This document shows, in pieces, positions 25,586-62,709 of a stretch of DNA of 64,000 bases; the first letter of the stretch is position 1, and every line of letters begins with the position of its first letter. The notes beneath the pieces were generated by a model. It worked only from the letters and a program-made list of their open reading frames with translations, had not been told where the DNA came from and made no database searches. The translations under genes and the position numbers were made by a program. The stretch is from Cyanoderma ruficeps. Lineage: Eukaryota > Chordata > Aves > Passeriformes > Timaliidae. The stretch covers positions 39,321,202 through 39,385,201 of the forward strand of contig VZDJ01007747.1 in NCBI GenBank assembly GCA_008694505.1, read 5' to 3'.

Positions 25586-28500
25586 TGTTTATCAGCAGCA
25601 ATGAAATACAAGTCACTGCTGCAGGCAGCAATGCTCTATGCTCACCCTATTTCTCATACTCCTTCCTTAAGCACTCATTTCTGACTATGACCAGAAACTG
25701 GATGAAGGGACTCACAGGCCTTTGGTTTAGCCCAGTGTAGTCATTCTAGTTTCCATGATGCCAAATGAAGCTTTCATCCAACCTAAATAAAGAACAGGAT
25801 GTGGCACTGTAAGTTTCTTTGTTTACTGTGTCTTTATAAATTCTAGAACAAATGTACTCAATTTGGATGCAGAAGAACATTCTCTTACTGTCAGCTCTAC
25901 AAGCTGGTCCTGAAAGCTGATAGTCACTGAATTCTTTTTGTCCTGTACATCAGTGAAAGGAAAGCTGTGGAGTCAAAACCTGTAAATTTCTTCTGAAGCA
26001 CCTCTTCCCTGTCTCCACATCCTGCCTCAGCAACATCTGCAATTCTTACCTTCAGCAGGTTTATGAAATGTCTCAGCTGAATAAAATTATATTGCAACTG
26101 ATATAGGTGCAGGATTGGAATTCATTTCATCTTTATTACAGCAAAATGAAATTAGTTATATTGACAACTCAGTTATGAAGGGAGCAAAAACTACAATATT
26201 TTTATACCCATGTTAATAAAATAACTTGATAATCGTGATATGTTGTATAGAAGAATTATTTTTGTGTGATGCTGTTTCACAAAATAATGTAAATATATGG
26301 ATTGCATAGATGTTTCTAGGCACAGAATTTGCTCACAATAAATAATCTGCGATCTTACTTTGCTTCAGTAAAATTCCAGTTTATCTTCATTTTATTCATT
26401 TGCTTTGTGATACCTAAGTTTGCCATAATAAAGACTCTTGGGGTTCTAATTAGTGACTTTTGTGGAATACCATTTACCACAGTGATTTGAGATAAAGGTC
26501 AGTGCCTCAGGAACCTTGGAAAATACTTGGATTGGAGCACAACATATTTCATGTTGGTTTATTTAGATAATTCAAAGTTTGAAAGAGAAAGGTAACATAT
26601 AATGATTAATATGATGCCTGCTATCACTGGAGGAATGTATTATCAAAGCCTGTCCTAAATATTCCTTTCAACCAGACCTGTCATTTTTCATTTGGACAAT
26701 ACTGATTTGTTCATCTTTTTGTTTGAAATATGCTTTACCACACACACACATAAAGAAACCCCAGAGTAGTCAGAGAAAGGTGATACCTTTGAGAATCATC
26801 CTTAATATATTTCCATGCATTTAAATGGAGTAACAGCCACAGTATCCAGCCTATATGCTCTGCAAGGAGAGAAATGCAGTTCCTTACACAAAAGGCATGG
26901 TCTGGTTAAATCAATTTCTATAGCATCTTGTCTCCACATATTTCAGAGCACTATCCTTCTCAATTAACGTCAGCTCTGCTCTGGGAATACTCTTTGGTAG
27001 TTAACTGTTGCTGTTAGAGGGCTAACTTCAGATTGAACACAGCTGGCTTATGTATTTTGCTGTTAAGTTTTGGTAATGGAACAACAAATGCAAGGGGAAC
27101 AAACCACTAAGCAGAATGCAGAAGATTTTCAACCCAAATAAATCAACTTTAAGGATAAGAAACCCCAAATGTAAATTTCCTTTGACTGACTCCTGATAAA
27201 AAAAAATAAATTACAAACTTAGGGTAGGTGTTATGGTTTTCTTTTTCCCAGATTTCTAAGCTTTGAGCATTTTGGGGGTTGCACAGATACCCCTGTGCAA
27301 ACAGCACTAATCTCTAGAATATTTCATTTTAAATTCATTCTTTGGCTTTTCTTTACTTTCATTTCCACTTACACCGAAGTCAAACAGAAACTCCTCAAAC
27401 AGCCCAGCTCCTCACAGAGCGCAAGAATGGAGAAGGTGCAGATACAAAGTTCAGGGAGGGCATGAATAAAATACATAATGCATGTGTGAGAAAGATCACA
27501 GATGAAAAAAGAAGAAAGCCAGCTGAAGAACAGAGATGAAGGAGAGCAAGTGCAAGGCAGATTTTAACACATTTCAGTCTTGCTGTGGCTTTTATGGGTA
27601 ATTAATTACCCACTAGAGGGAGATCGACTGTAACTTGTTGCCAGGTGGATTATGGCAGAAGTTGGACTTTGTAAAGCAAAAGAAGATGCAAGTTCGTTTC
27701 CATGGTAGAGTTTCATTCTGTGTAAGTTACCAGCGGACTGAGATCTCCTCCCTTTCTGACCTGGCTTTCATGGTATTTCTACACAAAAAATCCCCACCTT
27801 TATTAACATGTTTGTTCTGTTGGTGAGAGGAACACACAGAGTTTAAAGGTGGCAGAAACAAAAGTTTGGCTTGTCTAGGACTAACCAAACCGCCAGAGTA
27901 CCCCAGCATGGGGTGAGCCATGCATGACTCAGTCAAGTGCCTCGAGACCCTGACAGTGACCCTTTGGTCCACCTCAAACACCTCCTGGGTTCCAGGTTAG
28001 GACTTGCATCTCACAGCTTTTATTTATGGTGTCTTACTCTCACTTCTATTTGTGCAGAACAGAGGAAGCTTTTAACATTCAAAGCAGGCTTAGGCATGTC
28101 CTTTCCTCAAGGGAAACCAAGAAAGGAAGTAGTAATAGATGCTTAGAATTGGAAACAGATTATAGGAGAAGTAGTTCCTACCCATTTGTGTCATTCCTGC
28201 TTCTGAAAATCAGTAGTTTAGGGATTTCCTAATTTCCAAAGAGGACATTGCAGCTAGACAAGCATGTGTCAGAGACTTCATTTAGCCTACTCCCTTGAGT
28301 GCCTATTTTCCTGTTGGGCCTATTTATTTATATTTTGGGGTTTTAGAATATCCGGAGGCAATGAGTTTATATGAAAATATATTTCCTTCTGTTATTTTTA
28401 AACCCTGCTCCCAGATAAACTGGTTTAATTAATATGGCATTATGAGCAGCAATAATAACTATTTTTTATTCACTTTCCTCCCACCTTCATTATTTTCCAG

Positions 28501-31500
28501 ACCTCTATATATCCCCTTCCTGTTGTAGTACAGAATTCTAACCTCACTCTGGCTCCACTTATACTAGGATTTTTTAATAATCCGAAGGCTTTTCAGAGTC
28601 AAGCTATTAGCAGTGAAAATGGTCTTAACTCTAACCTTGCCATTATGCATAAGAACTGTTGGATACAGAAGAACATAATGTGAACTTGGAAGAGTTGCAT
28701 AATTATTTCCACACAGGAAGTTTACAGTTGATAGTTTGGTGTCACAGATATAGAAATGACTAGTCTAACATGCCATGAACTAAGTTAGAGCCAAAACAAT
28801 TAGCTAATGCCTGTGAACCCTCAGGGTCAAATATACTCTCTGCTACCATGTGCAATGCCAGAAAAGTTTGCTGATAAACACCAGCTATCAAAACCACTTC
28901 TTCCTCACAAACTCCATGTCATAGTTTCCAAAGTGGCCTGCAGTTACATCCTGCTTACCTTCAAATTCCCTCAAAAATACCAGGAGGTTCTGGGCACTAC
29001 TGGTTCAATAACCCTGGTTTAATAATTATTAAAAACATGGCATGACTTCATTTATCAGTGGCCTGATATGATCCTTAAACAAATCAGGTTAAGGTAAATG
29101 TAAAACAATGAATTTGCAAACATCCAAATATAAGCAACACATTCGCATTGCTTATCCAAAGCAATCCAGAGAAAAGAAATAGGATATAGAGGACATTTGC
29201 AGACCTAGCAGAGCAGCTGGCTGTACTCTGTAAGAAAACTAGGCACAGGTGCTGGGATTGTGCCCAGGGCCCTGATTCCCAGCTGGCACGCTGAGAGAGA
29301 CTTCCAGCTCAGGGAGAGTTAGATGTCTGTTCCTTGGGAGGAGAGGCCTCGCTGAGGGGAGGAGGTTGTTCCCTTGGCACAACACAGAAGCACTGCTGGC
29401 TGAGCCAGCTTTTTGTTGATATCTGTTGGGCATATTTCCTTTTTCAACTGTTGCATTAGTGATTAGAAAAGAAAATGACTGATATGTGTCATATTGGAAT
29501 GAGTGTGGGGCTTGCCACCCTTACTGATGAGCAGGCTGGATAGCTCACTTTTACCTGCTGCACAGATTAATCCCAATGAGCTTTTCTCACTCTATCCAGC
29601 TGATGAACTGCTAGATATTTGCAGACTCTAGGTAAGCCTTCAGTTTGTACACGAAATTCCCTCTTGAAATTGCATTCAGAGGACAGTGCACGCTTTGGGG
29701 GACTTCACTTCCCATGGGTACTGATCAAATCCAATGGTAAAGCTCTTTTACATCAACTTTGTATTTTCTTACATACACGACTTGCTAGCCATGCTTTATA
29801 CACACATGCAACCAGGATTAAAGCATATAATGTGTTACTGAGAAAATACCTAATTCTTTGAAGGTAACAGGAAGTTTGGGGGTGAATGTCTCCCCAGTCT
29901 GTCTCCAGGGGATACTATAATAGTAATAAAGTGAATAGAGGCCTAAGATAGGCAGGAGAGAGGTTGCTGATTACATGGGAAAGCCCAGACAAAGCGTCTT
30001 CTGTTTCTGGTGCCTGAAATTCAGCCGCACAAGAAAAAGGCAGGATACTGGCAAAGCACCACTGGGATGTACTTGTGCTGATGGCTCTTTGTTGTTTTTC
30101 TGTAGCTTCACATCACATTTTAACAGGTATTTCCCCTCAAGATTCTCATATGTCTACAAATCAAGTGTTGTCGTCAAAGCTGCCACTTCACTTGCCTTGG
30201 AGGTTACCGTTCTTTCCATCTCACAAAAACCAAGGTTATTAAAATGTTAATTTTTATCCCTGTCCAAGACTTTTATGATGCTATCTGGCAAGCAACAGGA
30301 TTTGATTTTACAAATACATAATTGCAGTGTTCCTTTACCACTCTGTGTGAATGTCTCTGATAGCAAAGGGGCATGGCATGCATATGCATGTGTAGGATTG
30401 GGGCCCAAGAGCTTAGGTCCTGCTGAGGTCAAGGCACAGACATCCAGACAAACACTGATTTGGAAAATTTACAGTATAGAGGATGGTTGTAGAAAGGGAA
30501 AGTGCACTGACCATTCCAAAGGAACCAACTCCTTTTTTAAATCTCTTAATCTGCTTTTCATTATCTCTGTGGGGAGGCCTCTTGAGAAAAGCAGCTCTTT
30601 GACTTGAATAAAGGAGGGGCTGTGGACTTGTATGGTGGAATGGGGAGGTCATTGTACGGCAGCACAGAAGAGGGGAGTGTTAGTCAGGTCAAGGAGAACA
30701 GGATGAAAAAGTGTGAGATCTGTGTTACAGGCTTGGTCTGGATTATGAAAGGTAGAAGGTTTAAAGCTGAAAGGTAAATAAGAGAGAGTGAATTCAAAGG
30801 TTGTACAGGCACATTCCAGTAGGGTTATTCAGGCTGACTGTAAGGGAAAAATATGAGCCAGGACTGATAAGATCATCAGCAAAACCAGCAAGAAAGAGGT
30901 AATGACAGCAGAGGCCTGAGAGGGCTAAATTCTACACAGGAATTTTAAGCATCAGGCTTCAGCAAATGAGCATATCCATCTTCAATATTTTTCATTTGTT
31001 CTTTTAACAGAAATGCTTAGCTCTGTTCACCTCTGAGGCAGAGAAAGAACAAATATGCCTGGGGGACAATGGGACCATGTTGCATTTTGCCTGCACCAAG
31101 TCATATACAGCTGTGTGCAGGTGCTGGCTGTAACCTGCTTCCCTCCAAACCAGTACTTACCATAAGCAGTCTCAGCCTTGCAAAACTGCTATAGAAAATT
31201 ACACTGCTGCCATTAAAAGGGCCCTTGGAAGTAGCACATTTTTCTCCTTTTTAGAATACAAATGTAAAAATTCTCCTAACATGGTGTGCTAACCTTCTGC
31301 TGTTTTCTTTAATGGACGCACACTGAAACACATCTCTGCTTTACAGGGACCTTCTGTCTTTCCAGTACTCCTGTAACACTGCCTGACTTCACCAGGAATT
31401 TTGTGATAGACAAGAAGTGCAGGAACGAATCTACAAAATCCAGGATGGGGTGGAGGAAAGCCTCTCCAGTCACATGCATTTCTTGTCTTGCTTCTTGATG

Positions 31501-32810
31501 GGTGCATAAAAGCAGCAGTGGCAGATTTAGGGCTTTTATTGACAGTAACACAACATTTGGTGTTTTCTTAAAGACCTAACTCTGAGAGGCAGATAATGAC
31601 ATAAGATTGTTGGCTTTCTGCATGTCTAATTACAGACAGGAACTCACAAACCCTACAGCCTAAAAAATCCTGGAGGCAAAGAATAACTCTAAATGCATAG
31701 TTTTAAAGCATGTCATTCATAAAATCAAACCAATTCATTTAGAGGAACAACAGGTTATTTAAATATAGCATTGATGATTTTGCAGCAAAATCTCAGTCTT
31801 TCTCATATCAGCTGGAGCTAACAGGTGTGTTTGTAACACAAGAGACTCCTTTTTTTCCTCCTCCCTCTGTATTTCTCAAAGTCTAAATCCATTTGCTTTT
31901 TATAGCTACATTCACCCTTTTATTTTTGTCGTGCACATAGCCTGAACACTGCCTGCCCTCCGTCTGCTTGATCCTGCCTTGGCCAGAACCTCGTGGCTTT
32001 CTCCTCATGTGCTCCTCCAGTGCCTCAACCTCACTTTGTGCGGTGGTTCCGCAGCAGCTTCTCCACCTGTTTGTTTCACGTAAGCTCCATCTGCTGGGAA
32101 AAGGGGGAACCTCGGTGGTTTTCATTCTGAACTAAAAATGCTTTTCCCTCAATTTGGGAAGATTTTCAAAAATTACCCGTTTCTGCTCCCCCAGCTGTGC
32201 TCCTGCATGCCAAATTTAACTAATTATAACCTAATATGTTATTTGTATGGCATTTTGTGTCACTAATTTGGGTCAAGCTTAAGCAATCTTTTAAAATACC
32301 ACTTTTTGACTTGAATTTGAGCAGGTAGTTAATTATCCTTGGATGGGGAATGACTGTTTGCAGCAGTTATTGCCATCAAGGCACTCTCTGCATGGCCTTT
32401 CAGGGCAGTGTTTGAAAAGGCACCCAGGGCAGCCTGTTTCTGTGCTAATGTGTAGCCAGTGCCACTTGTTTTTGGCACATTTACAGACAGGAGTGAACTT
32501 GTGACCTGGACACACACACACAGCAAATCTGCAATCCAGCCACCACTTGAACTTTTACCTTTGGGTGTAACACTGACAGAGCAACAGGCTTCAGTATCCC
32601 ATGAATCTCTCCTAAAAATCCCTGATAATGAATGTAAGTATTTTTTTAAAAAAAATACTAATAATCTGTTGGCTTTCTCCCTGGAGTAGAAAATGCAACC
32701 TGCTACACAGAAATGTCCTTTCCCCCCTCCCTTTCTTTAGATTTACACTGAACACTGGTGAATAAAGATGAGGTTAATCCTGTATTGTTAAACCTACTCA
32801 AGGAGACAAC
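25586..32810. other. AT-rich intergenic stretch
   Basis: No gene, recognisable transposon or CpG enrichment supported. Only short simple tracts such as a CACACACACACA run near 26742 were noted. Confidence 0.5.
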
Positions 32811-32816
32811 CTGGGG

Positions 32817-32830
32817 GTTGCCATGGAAAC
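32817..32830. promoter_or_regulatory. RFX X-box
   Basis: GTTGCCATGGAAAC is a full-length RFX-family X-box: two half sites, GTTGCC and GGAAAC, separated by AT. X-boxes bind RFX1-4 dimers and mark ciliary gene promoters and enhancers. No gene start is visible nearby, so a distal element 3.6 kb upstream of LETM1 is possible. Confidence 0.5.
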
Positions 32831-32939
32831 AGATTCTACAGCCTAAAAGCGTAATTCTGCTTTTAAGGACTGTCTATAGACCTGTACCGATACGTAGCTT
32901 ATTGAGTCACACTGTGTACACAAACACGATGTTGCAGCA

Positions 32940-33341
32940 GTGAAATGGCAAAGGTGCCTCCCAACTCATCAGATGCTAATTACGCCCCCACCTCCTCCCA
33001 CGTACAGTCCAGAGCATCAAACACTGCACCTCCTCCCCCTCCACGCCCTGAATCCCATCGCCCCGGCCCTCGCTGCCAGCTCCGTTTGTCATCAGGGTGT
33101 ACTGGGGAACCGAGGCCGTGTCCGTGTCTGGCAGGGGTGTCACAGATTTGGTGCTGTCACACAGCCACGGTTACAAGCTACAGGGCGCCTCAAGCCGGGA
33201 GTGCGGGGAGCTGCTGTCAATCCTCAAAAACATCAACAGGATCAAGGAGTGCTTCTTGGGCCACGTCTCCAGGGAAGGCTTGACAAACTTACAATTCTCC
33301 TCTCTGTTCATATAAACATTTGCCCCCCGATTTCTAGATAG
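32940..33341 (+). other. GC-rich open patch, unidentified
   Basis: Over about 400 bp of moderately GC-rich sequence all three + frames are open for 72 to 133 codons. The frame ending at 33315 gives a peptide tail (Leu/Ser/Lys/Asn-rich, from about 33142) that looks more protein-like than its neighbours. I do not recognise it, no start with good context or splice sites could be assigned, and three open frames at once argue for composition. It could equally be a conserved noncoding element or retrocopy relic. Confidence 0.2.
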
Positions 33342-35370
33342 ATTTCTAAATTTCCTCAATAAGAATTATAGATTCATCTCCCCTTTGTCATGTCTGTGCA
33401 AGTCATGCACAGCCCTAGGCTTGTTCTGTGCTTTTATAGGTCTTATGCACCATACCTCTTTTAGACGAGTGAAACAGTCATGCCTTTGTGATATCACTGT
33501 ATCTGCTCATACAGCAATAAAATACATGTTTCAGTATTTACGCAGTCTATAACAACCATAAAATTTTCCTTTTATTTGGAGGTTGTTTTGCTTGCTTGTT
33601 AGTTTTTGCTTGGTTTTTTGTACCTTGCTTTTGCTTTTATTTAATATCCAGGGGAAAAAATATATTTAAGATGAAATAGTAATCTTAGTTTTGTTCAAAT
33701 ATTACATTTATTTTAATGATTCTCAGATCCTTATTATATGTATCTAGAAATAAGGCTTTGTATTTCTTTCTTTTAGTCTCTCTTATCCTGTTCCTGCTAG
33801 AACAGATTTCTCAGCAAGATGGCTGATGATTTTTCCAGACAACATGGTTGCTTTAAGAACTAGGTTTAAAATGGCTGTGCAGCAGTTGTTTTTGTTTGTT
33901 GTTTTGGGTTTTTTTAAAAAACCCCACAACCCTAGTAACTATGTGGTATTGTGCTTTATTCTGGGGATAAGCCTCTCTTCTGTGAGCTCATGGACTGTTC
34001 CTCTGGCATGAGTAGAAGATTTTTTTTTTAAAACAAAAACTGACTCCTGTCGAAGGCCCATGTGTCACCTACAGTCACTCAGCCTTTTTATGTGGGAGCG
34101 ATTTGTATAAATACTTGAAAATTTTTAACTCTTAGTCTTTTCTTAAGCATTACTTCACAATGCCTGGTAAATGAACACAATAAATTAGTACATTTAAACT
34201 CTATTTATTTGGGAAATTTTCAGAGTGTATTATCAATCCTTTTCATATACAGTAGCAAACTCTGTAACTTCCAGGTATAAACAAATCTGGAACAAAAGAC
34301 TGTACAAAAACATAACGAATTCAGCTCTGAAAAGGCCCATGCATCTACATTGTCTGCCACCCTGAATACTAATGAATTTAATGAAACTATTGAAAGGCTG
34401 GTTACTTGTCTGCATAAATGTATTGAGACCTCAGTAATCATCTGTTTGCTGTCTGAAATCTCTTGTCAATAGTTTAATGACTTCAGAGCATATTATTCTT
34501 CTTGTATAGGCTTCATATAATGTTTCTACATAATTAAGCAGCTTTGTTAGAGGAACTGCCATTAGTTGCCCCATTTCATTTGGTTTTGTTATCAGCCAAC
34601 CAGAAAGAAAAAAAAGAATAACAAGAGAAAGATAAAAATGCAGTCTAGTGAGAGATGTGTAGATTGGGAAGACATTGTTTGTTTGGTTTTTTCAAGACTG
34701 CCATTAACATAAAGCACTATTGTCAAGTTGCACATTTTAAATCATTTTAACCATTTAAATGCAGTACATATTTAAATACTTGTAAAACAAACACAGCTGG
34801 CTAAAAAACTTGCAGTGCATTTGGGAGCCTAGCATTTTAAAAGTAGCTCTAATAAGTATACAAATAGTAGTACCCATTAACTTTTTAATTATCACTAAAT
34901 GTAAACAACACTAGCATTTCTATAGCTATAGTGAGAAAAGTGTCTTTTTTTTTTACATTCAGACAATTGCATATTCCATCTTCGCAAATACTTTTGAATT
35001 AAAAATATAAGTAACATAAATTTCATCTCAATTTTTTTCATACTTTGGAGAAACCCTGAGCATTTTCTTTAAATCCATAAAAGAACTCTATAAAATTACC
35101 AACTAATTTCCTGTATTTGCCTAGTCCTAGGCATGAACTGATAAACTGCAAACTCACTTGCTTTTTATTGCTACGAGACGCCGTTTTCAGTCACGTTTTG
35201 GGTCAAACCGGAACCTTTCTGCTACCCCTTATGTATAAGGTTAAGGAACATGTATTTTCTTTGGGGTTGAGGCATGTGTAGGGTGACCAAGTGCCTGGCG
35301 TGAGTTACCTGTGAGGCAGGAGAGGTCTGATCCCACAGCTCCCTTGTCCCCCTGGAGCCCTGTCCTTGGG
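33342..35370. other. AT-rich intergenic stretch
   Basis: No gene supported. It contains an AAGATGGC (YY1-type core) near 33818 and several T/A tracts. Confidence 0.5.
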
Positions 35371-35373
35371 GCA

Positions 35374-35405
35374 GCCATCTTATTGGCAGGGCTGGCAGCC
35401 ATCTT
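35374..35405 (-). promoter_or_regulatory. Paired YY1-type motifs
   Basis: Two copies of GCCATCTT, at 35374-35381 and 35398-35405, lie 24 bp apart and share the longer context GGCAGCCATCTT or GGGCAGCCATCTT. On the minus strand each reads AAGATGGC followed by TGC, the YY1/REX1 core. They lie about 1.05 kb upstream of the LETM1 start codon, outside the CpG core. Confidence 0.45.
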
Positions 35406-35910
35406 GTCCACAGACACTCCCAGCAGCTTTTCCCCCATTTTTTCCTGGAAGAAGGAAGGCATTAACACCCAAACCTCATGCATACAGTTTGTAAAATGTC
35501 ACTGTTCTCGGATTAAATTATAATTTTTGTAGTTTGATTCTGGTTATTCACTGCATCTGCCATTACAGTTAAAAATAAACAGAAACAAAGTATGACAGAA
35601 TATTGCATTTATTGAGTGCTGAAATATTTGATAAGAGATCCTGTTGATCTTCCTGCTGCTGGTCAGGACTCGACTAGCATCTGAAGAATAACACACTACT
35701 TGTAGTCCAACTATTAACCAGTACTAGTGCGGCACGTCTGTCAACTGACTCATTTATGTGCCATTTCCGATCAAAACCATCACAGCTCCACCAGAAAGCC
35801 ATTTTTTCTGTCACATCCCGAGATCCACAAGCAACACACGAGTGAGCAGCGGAACTGCTGCTGCCAACCTCGGGCCGCAGGCGTGCGGGAACACGGCCGC
35901 ACACACCGCA

Positions 35911-35979
35911 GGATCACAGGCTCGTCACGCCTGGAAGGGACCTCTGGGCATCATCCAATCCACCCTCTGCCAAAGAGGA
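35911..35979 (-). mobile_element. CR1 LINE 3' relic, reverse orientation
   Basis: Blocks GGATCACAGG, CTGGAAGGGACCTCTGGGCA and TCATCCAATCCACCCTCTGC match the reverse complement of a CR1 3' end (the TGGAAGGGACC...ATCATC...CCACCC pattern). It is short and diverged, lying at the upstream edge of the LETM1 CpG island, about 460 bp before the start codon. Confidence 0.75.
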
Positions 35980-36291
35980 AAGCACCGTGCGGTGCGGGAG
36001 CGCTGTACTTTGCGCTGGGGTTATGTGTGGCCACGGCGCTCTGGGCGGCTCCGTGAGGCACTGGCGCCCACCCTTCACAGCGGGCACGGCCTGTGGGGGG
36101 GCCGGCGTGGCGGGGACCATGGGTTGCGACTGAGGCGCGCTCGAGGAAAGAGAAGCCCCGGACGCCACCGCGGGTCCCACGGCTCCTCTCGGGCGGCTGT
36201 GGGGAAGAGCCGAAGCCGCAGCCGCTCCCGCCCCTCGGTGACGCCATCCCCCCCGCCCGGCGCCACCGCCGCTCTCACCGTGCGCTCCCGG

Positions 36292-36310
36292 ACTACGGCT
36301 CCCGGCGTGC
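36292..36310 (+). promoter_or_regulatory. ZNF143/THAP11-type (SBS) site
   Basis: ACTACGGCTCCCGGCGTGC matches the ACTAC-NN-YTCCCRGNRTGC layout of the ZNF143/THAP11 motif, 129 bp upstream of the LETM1 ATG. Such sites are common in promoters of nuclear genes for mitochondrial proteins. Confidence 0.5.
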
Positions 36311-36438
36311 CCGGCGCCGCGGGGCGGTGCCGGGCGAACGCTGCTCCTGGGCGCTGCTGGGCGTGTGGGGATCGCCGCGGCCCGGGCGGCGGGACAGGAG
36401 CGGGACCGGAGCCGCCCGCCCGTCCACCGAGCGCCGCC

Positions 36439-61002
<24,564 letters not shown>

Positions 61003-61121
61003 GCTTCAAAATCTGAAGCTAATTGCAGTTGTAACCAAAATCTTGTATATCTTTCTGTGTCTAATGGCTACATATTACTTGAGCTTTGTGATTATGGGAA
61101 GTGTTTTGGGCTGATTCCGGT

Positions 61122-61127
61122 AATAAA
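61122..61127 (+). terminator. LETM1: Proximal poly(A) signal AATAAA
   Basis: Canonical hexamer 120 bases after the LETM1 stop codon, followed by a T-rich stretch. It would give a short 3' UTR lacking the TGTACA cluster. Confidence 0.5.
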
Positions 61128-62345
61128 TCGTAGATACGTTTTCTGACATATGGAATGAAATTTTCGTTCATCAAAGAAGTGATTTAGTGTCATTCCATAC
61201 TGATGAAAACAGAATATGCTTCTTTAGCAGTGCTCCTGCCCACAAAAACATGTATTTGCACTCATTGTTGTGGTACAGTGATCCATTAAACTTGGAAGTT
61301 TGCTGTATAAATTAAGTGTATCTATCATGGAGAAATGTTTCCCATTTATTTTCTTCCATTGTTACATGGGGCCCAACCTTGCTCTGCTTCTACCTTTTAG
61401 CTTTTTCAGAATTTAATACAAGCTTTCTGTTCCATCACAATATTACACATTTTCTAATCTGCTAGTGACAATTCTGTGGCTTCAGTAGTAGCTCTATAGA
61501 TTTAGGGGTTTTTAAGCTAAATATCACTAAGCTGTTGCCTCACTGACAGAGAATGTGGCATTCTGATCACTTTTATGAATTCATGGTTATTATTATTTTC
61601 TGTTGAAGGGGAAAATCAGATTTATTTTCCCCTAGAATGGAAACTTGGCATGAAGTTTGCTACTTATGGGTGCCTTAAATTTCATAGGACTAGAGAGTAG
61701 AATATGTTGCTTCTACTCAAAACTCCATGAATTATTAAAGCATTGGAATCACAGGAGCCTTTCAAATAGTTTCAGAACACAATCTGTCACATGGTAAAGT
61801 GTTTGTCTGAATAGCAGAATGAAAATAATCAAAAGAGGAAAATGTCAGCTGTGATCTTTTTGCATATATTTTTAAAAATGTAGCTCTCTTCGTGTGCTTG
61901 TTTTTCATCTGATAATTATTTACACCATAGCTAGTTCTCTTACCTCTCAATTTTCATCTCAGGTAAAAAGTCATTAACCAAGTATAGTCAGTACATAAAT
62001 ATGTTTATCTCATGGCTTTGCTTACTGTGCAGTCAACAAGTCATTTCTGGTATTGCCAGTGCTTTGATGACGTTGGTTTTGCAATTGCTTATTAAAGTCA
62101 CTGTCTTTAAATGTGTGACTACATACTGGCACTAAGTCAAGGCTTTCTCATTAATATTTCTTCTTAGTAGTAAATTTTAAAGTTCTAAAACTAAAATACT
62201 AACTCTGGGACGTTCCATAATTCATAGTAGCCTAAATTTTACACTTCCTTAAACTACTATGAAATATATGTAGTATGGCTTGAACCAGCAGGGTTGTGGT
62301 TTGGGGTTTTTATTCTGTTTTTATTTTGCACCCAGTATTATAAAA

Positions 62346-62709
62346 TGTACAATGACCATTCTTGATTTTGTGTACATTATAGAGAGCACATCTGACAATG
62401 GCACTGTACATGGTGATATTGAGGTGGGCAGTTAGTACTTAATGCTTTTAGTCATGGTAGCATATTTTTGTAGAAAATATCAACTCCCAAGCATATTTCA
62501 GTGTAATTCCATGTGCAGTATTTATCTAGATTGGCTAAATTATTTGTACAACCTTATTTGAAGTTAGTGGAACAAAAGAAGTTTTGACAGTCTCATGGCT
62601 TGCATGATATGGACCATTGTATTTAGTTGTTTCCAAAGCAATATGTACAGTGAGATGTACAGTTCTAGAAAAAGTGTCTAGTTCAACTATAGAGTTCATA
62701 TTCTGTACA
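62346..62709 (+). promoter_or_regulatory. TGTACA hexamer cluster in the 3' UTR
   Basis: TGTACA occurs at 62346, 62371, 62405, 62545, 62644, 62656 and 62704, seven times in 364 bp, and I saw none in the other parts of the 3' UTR. UGUA is the core recognised by Pumilio proteins, though none of these sites is a full UGUANAUA. Function is inference. Confidence 0.45.

Larger units (their letters stand above)
35860..36438 (+). promoter_or_regulatory. LETM1: LETM1 CpG-island promoter and 5' UTR region
   Basis: GC and CpG content rise from about 35.86 kb and remain high to about 36.77 kb, covering the LETM1 first exon. No TATA box was seen, as usual for a housekeeping mitochondrial gene. A ZNF143-type site lies at 36292-36310. 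The exact transcription start cannot be read from sequence; it is likely between about 36.2 and 36.43 kb. The start codon context is GCCGCCATGG, an ideal Kozak sequence. Confidence 0.75.
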
